A DNA stretch of 21,049 nucleotides. Origin: a virus. The notes under the pieces are model-generated. The model was not told where the DNA came from and did not search any database. It worked only from the letters and a program-made list of their open reading frames with translations. Both the position numbers and the translations under genes were made by a program. The stretch lies in the IMG/VR virus record IMGVR_UViG_3300023084_000163, positions 1 to 21,049 of that record. One strand, 5' to 3'. Shown in pieces: positions 18,101-21,049 of this stretch; positions within the stretch are counted from its first letter, which is position 1; every line of letters starts with the position of its first letter.

Positions 18101-21039
18101 ATTTCTGTACCAGTGCCGTCGACAGCAGCCCAGTAAACAAATTGGCTAGCTACGCTTCTCCAATCAGTCTGCCATCCTTGAGTTTGAAGATAGTTACTGT
18201 AACCATGAATGAAATCATAAACATCTTGTTCGGTGTTTAGTGTACTTCTATAACTTAAAACTGTTTCTGTTGTTTCAAAAGTTTTATATCTGATCATAGG
18301 AATTTCTTCACTAACAGTTACACTTGGACCGCTCTTAATTGGCTTGTTGTACTTGAAATACTGATTGCTGTTGTCAAAGCCTTCAACAACAAAGCGTCCG
18401 CTATCTTTGGTAATTTTTACCCCACCAAAGAACACTTCTAAATTAGGTTTACTTGTGTAAAGAATACTGCTATAGTTTTCTTCTGGTATAACAGTGGAGC
18501 CTTTGTCTTGACTGCTCTCTAGTACAAATTTTTGATTATTAATATTGATAAAGCCGCCAGCTTTAATCATCGGATTGTAATCTAAATTTTCAAATCTTTC
18601 TTTCAGTTGATCAATGGTAGTATTATTGTACTGAGCAAACTCTACTATAGCGTTACTCAAACCAATAAAATACTTTTTAGCATCATTGCCTAATATTGCT
18701 TCAAGAACAGGAGTTCCAGTATTAGCTATTAAGCTAGGTTTATTATAGTATTCTTTACCCGGATTATTAACACTTACACCTGTAATTGTTCCGTTATTAA
18801 TAAAAGCAGTTACTTCAGCTCCTGAGCCAAAGTTATCATACACAGTAATATTAGGAGCACTGGTGTATCCGCTGCCGCCATCTACTACTCTGACACTTTC
18901 TAAAATACTGTCTTCATATTTTGTAGAACTTAGTCTTGGCTGTGTGTGATCTCCTAAGAACTGTGTATTTGTATAAATCCACTGTGTGTCATCGTATCCT
19001 ACTTCGCTCAGCAAAGCACGTTTATTGCTTGTGAAGAAAGTGTTTATAGTCCATAATGGTCTGGTTCTCATCAATGCAACAAACTGTGTAATTTTATATT
19101 CACTGCTTCTACGCCATTCTGCTTCTACAGGACCCCAATCTCCAAATTCAAAATCTTTTGCAGCAAAAGTAACATTTGGTGCAGGCACTAGATCCGCTGT
19201 AACTGGATCATTTAGTACACCAGTAGTTGTTACCAATATGTTGTTGCCGCCGTCATCAAAATCGTAAATCAGTCTAGTAATTGCCAAGTCTCTACTGTAC
19301 TTGGGAACAGCATCTGCTGGATCGTTGTAGTGACCTTCTCTGAGTGCTTGAATAAGTGCTGTACGTTCAGCAGGCACTGTCCAGCTGTAGTTTGCATCCC
19401 ACCAACCTGGCTTAGTGTTGTGTCCTAGCATCTCCCAAGGATGTGTGTGAGGCCTGTCTGTGTTAAAATAATAAGTGTAAAGACCTCTCCAGCCTCCAAT
19501 TTGCGGGCCTACAGTTTTATAATTGTAAGTGAAATAGTCAGCAACATCAAAGTATGTTGAACTTTGGAAATCTAATTTGTTGTTGCGAACTTTCCATTTA
19601 TTATATTCTGGTAACAGAGCTTGTGTCATGTCATCCCAACTGTTAGGCGACTTTCTACTTGCATTTGGCATAGCACTTTGATATGTCCAGATGTTGTTAA
19701 ACTCGCTTAATAAGTTGTTGTAAATTCTAAGTTCTAAATCCCACAGGGCAGCATCCACAGCATCAAAACCTGCTGCGGCTCTATTGTATAGCTCTGTACC
19801 TCTGCGTTTGTGTACACTACCGTCGTGTCCAATAATAACATTGTCAGTAGCAGTGCTTGTACTATCAAGACTGTAATCTGATCTTATTTCAGGTGTGTAA
19901 GGACGAACCAAGCCCAACTTAACTGCACTGCTAGGTATAAAACTTACAGCATTTTGCGGATACCAACGAACATGAATACGTGCCTGCCCACTACTCGGGA
20001 ATACAACTGTTTTGTTAACAGTAATCTGTGTTTCAGTTAATGTATAATCAACATCATTGATCATTGATTTCCAAACGTCTGTTCCAGAACCATTGTCTTC
20101 TAGTAACCAAACTTGTAAATGATTTTTTGCATCGTCATATGTGTTGATAGTTTCTGGCAGTGTAAACACTGGCGTAGTGCTATTGGTCCAATAAAAGTCT
20201 TCACTTTCATAATCTCTGTACATTGCCATGTTACTATTAGCAAAGCTACTGTCTGCATTTTTACCAACATTGATATCTTTTAGTACACGATCTACAAGTT
20301 CATGTACCGGAATACTGATATCCAAGCTATTGTTTAGTTGCTGTGCTTTGAGTGCAAACTGACTTTTAAATGCTCTGTACTGTTGCGCACTAAATTTTAA
20401 AGCACTGAATACATCTGTATCAATATCTAAACTTGTTTGACCTAGTAATTCAGTACTAAATGCTTGCTGTCTAATAGTACCACCAAATTGGTGTACATGA
20501 GGAAGCATGTCATAATTGTTGTCACCAAAATATTCACCTTCAAATCCTGGAATGTTTTGCATTTGATCTTTCATGTGAGCAACCAAATCGCCAAAACTAC
20601 CTTCACTTAGAATTTTATTTTGTGGATTGTAAACATGAGTATCCGCATGTAAAAAATGTCCATCTTTAGCAGGACCTTCTAGTTTACTGTCACTGTAATA
20701 GGTAATGTCGTATACATCGCCTTCTGTTAATCCACTAGTGATGCTTAGTAAATTATTGTTCAGTGTATAAGCTGTGAATTCTTCATTGTTTTTTGTGACT
20801 TTTATATTGGTAGTAACAGTGTCGTCATCAAAATAAATTACACCTTCTCTGTCAGGAAAGTCTGTGTGATAATACTTGATTGCATTGTATGTTGGAGCAT
20901 TGATCTGTAAATCAAAATGGTTAATTCCTGTCCCTACTCTCACAACGTCTGCTGCAATACTAGAACCGTCAAAGCTGAAGAATCTCAATTTAATTTCGTC
21001 AAAATAAGTTTCAATTTGATATGTAGTATTTCTACTCAT
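12163..21039 (-). CDS. Giant mosaic virion/tail-fibre-like protein (2958 residues as seen)
   Basis: Modules by eye: a Trp/His-rich segment near 530-553 (RPHTHPWEML...); a GSGYTSAP beta motif at about 716-785 of the kind found in phage fibres; CBM5/12-like segments at about 1334-1375 (WDNRTAYKYNDKVLHKG) and 2361-2407 (TTWATVTAYSKDAVV, ending in W); repeated IDGTTV and IN-motif-like units at about 1390-1870 with an Ala/Asn-rich helical insert near 1503-1643; and an (I)GSERIEY...RGTLGT module at about 2861-2895. Such huge mosaic proteins are known from marine T4-like phages as virion structural or fibre proteins. Role inferred: host recognition, probably of surface glycans. The ATG at 21039 has no ribosome site and the frame is open to the window edge (ACA CTG TTT precede it), so the true N-terminus may lie outside. 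The stop lies inside a late promoter. Confidence 0.85.
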   Translation of the reverse strand: MSRNTTYQIETYFDEIKLRFFSFDGSSIAADVVRVGTGINHFDLQINAPTYNAIKYYHTDFPDREGVIYFDDDTVTTNIKVTKNNEEFTAYTLNNNLLSITSGLTEGDVYDITYYSDSKLEGPAKDGHFLHADTHVYNPQNKILSEGSFGDLVAHMKDQMQNIPGFEGEYFGDNNYDMLPHVHQFGGTIRQQAFSTELLGQTSLDIDTDVFSALKFSAQQYRAFKSQFALKAQQLNNSLDISIPVHELVDRVLKDINVGKNADSSFANSNMAMYRDYESEDFYWTNSTTPVFTLPETINTYDDAKNHLQVWLLEDNGSGTDVWKSMINDVDYTLTETQITVNKTVVFPSSGQARIHVRWYPQNAVSFIPSSAVKLGLVRPYTPEIRSDYSLDSTSTATDNVIIGHDGSVHKRRGTELYNRAAAGFDAVDAALWDLELRIYNNLLSEFNNIWTYQSAMPNASRKSPNSWDDMTQALLPEYNKWKVRNNKLDFQSSTYFDVADYFTYNYKTVGPQIGGWRGLYTYYFNTDRPHTHPWEMLGHNTKPGWWDANYSWTVPAERTALIQALREGHYNDPADAVPKYSRDLAITRLIYDFDDGGNNILVTTTGVLNDPVTADLVPAPNVTFAAKDFEFGDWGPVEAEWRRSSEYKITQFVALMRTRPLWTINTFFTSNKRALLSEVGYDDTQWIYTNTQFLGDHTQPRLSSTKYEDSILESVRVVDGGSGYTSAPNITVYDNFGSGAEVTAFINNGTITGVSVNNPGKEYYNKPSLIANTGTPVLEAILGNDAKKYFIGLSNAIVEFAQYNNTTIDQLKERFENLDYNPMIKAGGFININNQKFVLESSQDKGSTVIPEENYSSILYTSKPNLEVFFGGVKITKDSGRFVVEGFDNSNQYFKYNKPIKSGPSVTVSEEIPMIRYKTFETTETVLSYRSTLNTEQDVYDFIHGYSNYLQTQGWQTDWRSVASQFVYWAAVDGTGTEITLMPDTQKIEIADGDRGYYDTLNNRYDGVYNIVGANGKQILPNRVLINRELMNTDNPKTSVQITDSEDSLYGLRLYKVEIEHAVVFDNSTNFDDVIYKPELGQLHTRIKWKGSRTKDWNGKLYSPGYLITDNTIVQNFDTTARELDQYYGSANALGNQSIVNVARFNSGYNKPDWATDLKLDDDTAFEFVKGTKKYRGTRFALEAFMRNNQLFGASSTAELYEQWAVRTADYGDIRSRDTVEFELTKDLLITSPQLVRFHEEEVNDVLTDITVDIDSNSNLLVTGSTVDVFDTRNPKTYSSTLLNIDEEKEFADDFITAGLPLTSETDYRVINRQDLFVFPEPAKEDYNFAGEWQNITNWDNRTAYKYNDKVLHKGRAWAMLDPDGTTGLTRPNDPIVVTGTVTLPTVPSSGETIIIDGTTVNLTKTSTSTNLNVINLVATNDIASTNVVAHGTTLILGESQSSAQTVTFDNVVTTITYPDIDKIGTVVNPTIQGSNSAELTIDGTTVVFNDTVGTTQNITAQAAFENAFNASWIQNTANISAEAVNRIAAWESLRLGFLGVQTSAQWVSFLNNYFSNSDSGLEISVLLTEYNTSPSYAAQLEGVITNDVTIINNILGTNFDAAQVIAGTQTITPAQISSAQSSLANGTFITDIKNWLVNNPGIPFTINTIVATQSGTTFQQYTLTDIVNKITSAGIPNITASADANRLKITKTTTTPSNPFSLTISAAVNNSDVGFGATTETINSNPQSTITTPNLTIVEVVNQINAAGITGITAQVNALNTTLLQINCNLDQLYVGTGTANSTIGLTTGITLAGTTTSQVAVVLTITDIITQINAAGITGVTANNSNNKLQLTSTQPTMVIGAGTANSTVGLTAQTYSATQTTIRNVFDALVDAQGNPSFIKMDNDPNIFSIWVADNSEQNNFNQGYAVFQTMDFGMHITNACAGITSTDNAQITIARQDGDIQAHNLQVGDYVFIRGSTTVPNIDGIHKVVDTDSSHIYIDEFIEQEGGTGNIYPMRNVRFPSYSALLNAATLQDSDTGMYYYNFSGIRQNQTHSPIYAFVDNDGTGVPGVYYWSGTWNDATGHTGGQWVLKRNGIRQAKTRLIENIKVYDAKRKSTIAQLETWDPAKGVVLGIIKDEIDFIVTADVATYNYNTIDGESTTTHAWGAAQVGKRWWNLNTSIWLDYEQGSDDYQQNNWGRLFDGSSIDVYEWTRSPVLPEQWQEAINSKTIVDGVAASGEVYYELIDGEAFYSWCEETYYNNSTKRTETYYYFWVKNKESFAGQRVYNTKQLAVLIEDPTAFDVSWAAASGKDLLLLGNVNKYITTDSVVQINRIYESNSNPLNEWTLISENDPDDVIPEYMHIKMRDSLAGFDNYRQRYSYTTWATVTAYSKDAVVQEGADYYISLTSNNQGNQPSLDTAQSYWSKIYNYTLPPETQQDDIDVWRGQMVPDLDLHPYNRYGHLVRPRQSLYRDLEQARQNWVDTVNRLLADIAVVNEVINWDSVFNYTFVEGTVTYSMKPYWSWVDWSVPTYQKGTVADKTLNDMTELLEIQSEPDGTYVYVRNIVHSDGINRPEMYYYENGTPTLVWKAKATVKLSEEMWNQSKFGHGFDATGFDIMPWDTGSSNIISKLFDLLRTKVFVGDLLYKYNKLWFSCLHQAVVQNTTDDFAFKTTYVKLKVSHPMLLNRDTYESYDITPVEDFFSDIKPFHTKLHTSVRSVDHTEANLIEVEETERNTYIEMRYNDHSFREWEGDIVLLGGDFSSISLGVGNTDSMEFTTIDNDIEYIYNGNNFDQPHEEGWGDELYPVDYTENISILVQTNNVSLIENPNTRSFRINMYMPQNIQRSTVIEDNKKTTTTANILATDTTVPVDAVNLANFADYGVAWIGSERIEYNAKDSDNLLFVQRGTLGTPAQDHDSGSVVAEANSRIPTLDRFAHYEDNLRLAYNDSGVSLADPAGGITPEHAFIRNAGQGSI
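15440..16060 (-). repeat. Tandem IN-motif-like protein repeats in the giant gene
   Basis: Three copies of a unit with the pattern TL/IxDIVxxIxxAGIxxITA...N...L. They sit at about residues 1662 (TLTDIVNKITSAGIPNITA), 1737 (TIVEVVNQINAAGITGITA) and 1806 (TITDIITQINAAGITGVTA). The last two are 69 residues apart. Each is followed by a GTANSTxGLT-type strand in the later two copies. It resembles the flagellin/FliD hook IN motif and similar repeats in phage fibres. The repeats probably extend the fibre; the last two are close at the DNA level as well. Confidence 0.7.
15574..15807 (-). repeat. 27-base direct repeat pair
   Basis: Positions 15574-15600 and 15781-15807 are identical over 27 bases (beginning accagtaataccagcagc on the plus strand), 207 bases (69 codons) apart. 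They encode the INAAGITG core of two tandem repeats. The identity implies recent duplication, gene conversion or a recombination-prone site in the giant gene. Confidence 0.85.
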
Positions 21040-21049
21040 AAACAGTGTA

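Overview
The window is an AT-rich, fully packed stretch in which every credible gene lies on the minus strand, so it is read from right to left. It looks like part of a tailed-phage genome, most likely a T4-like myovirus of a marine bacterium. The evidence is: (i) very large virion and tail-fibre-like proteins of the type carried by marine T4-like phages; (ii) a perfect T4-type late promoter octamer (TATAAATA) and a one-mismatch copy (CATAAATA), placed at two of the few junctions where genes do not overlap; (iii) start/stop overlaps of 1 to 44 bases at nearly all other junctions. The host cannot be named from this window. I saw no tRNA, CRISPR array, insertion sequence or integrase, and no gene-free stretch over 300 bases (the longest gap is about 60 bases).

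Right part (about 9430-21049), virion genes: an 8.9-kb gene for a 2958-residue mosaic fibre or virion protein, then three smaller structural proteins of 199, 305 and 393 residues. The giant protein carries two carbohydrate-binding-module-like segments, a GSGY-type beta motif, a block of tandem repeats resembling flagellar hook 'IN' motifs, and a C-terminal 'RGTLGT' module. The 305-residue protein has an N-terminal fibre-like region and a C-terminal peptidase-G2-like region. The 393-residue protein contains a Gly-Tyr hexanucleotide repeat.

Left part (1-9370), a probable modification cassette: after a 59-base gap with a late-promoter-like element and a sigma-70-like promoter comes one tightly coupled run of genes. 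These encode a conserved 115-residue protein, two GT8-like glycosyltransferases, a 336-residue protein of unknown function with an internal duplication, a third GT-A-type glycosyltransferase, two paralogous radical SAM proteins with an N-terminal auxiliary-cluster (twitch-like) domain, an orphan 329-residue protein, a third radical SAM protein with a C-terminal Cys-rich domain, a short sulfotransferase-like protein, and the start of a second sulfotransferase with a clear PAPS-binding loop that runs off the left edge.

Inference: the left cassette may be a late-expressed system that chemically decorates something by radical chemistry, glycosylation and sulfation. The target could be the virion fibres encoded just upstream, or a host surface glycan or peptide. 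Co-directionality, translational coupling and a shared late-type promoter support a joint function. The substrate is unknown, and this is the part of the window most worth following up.
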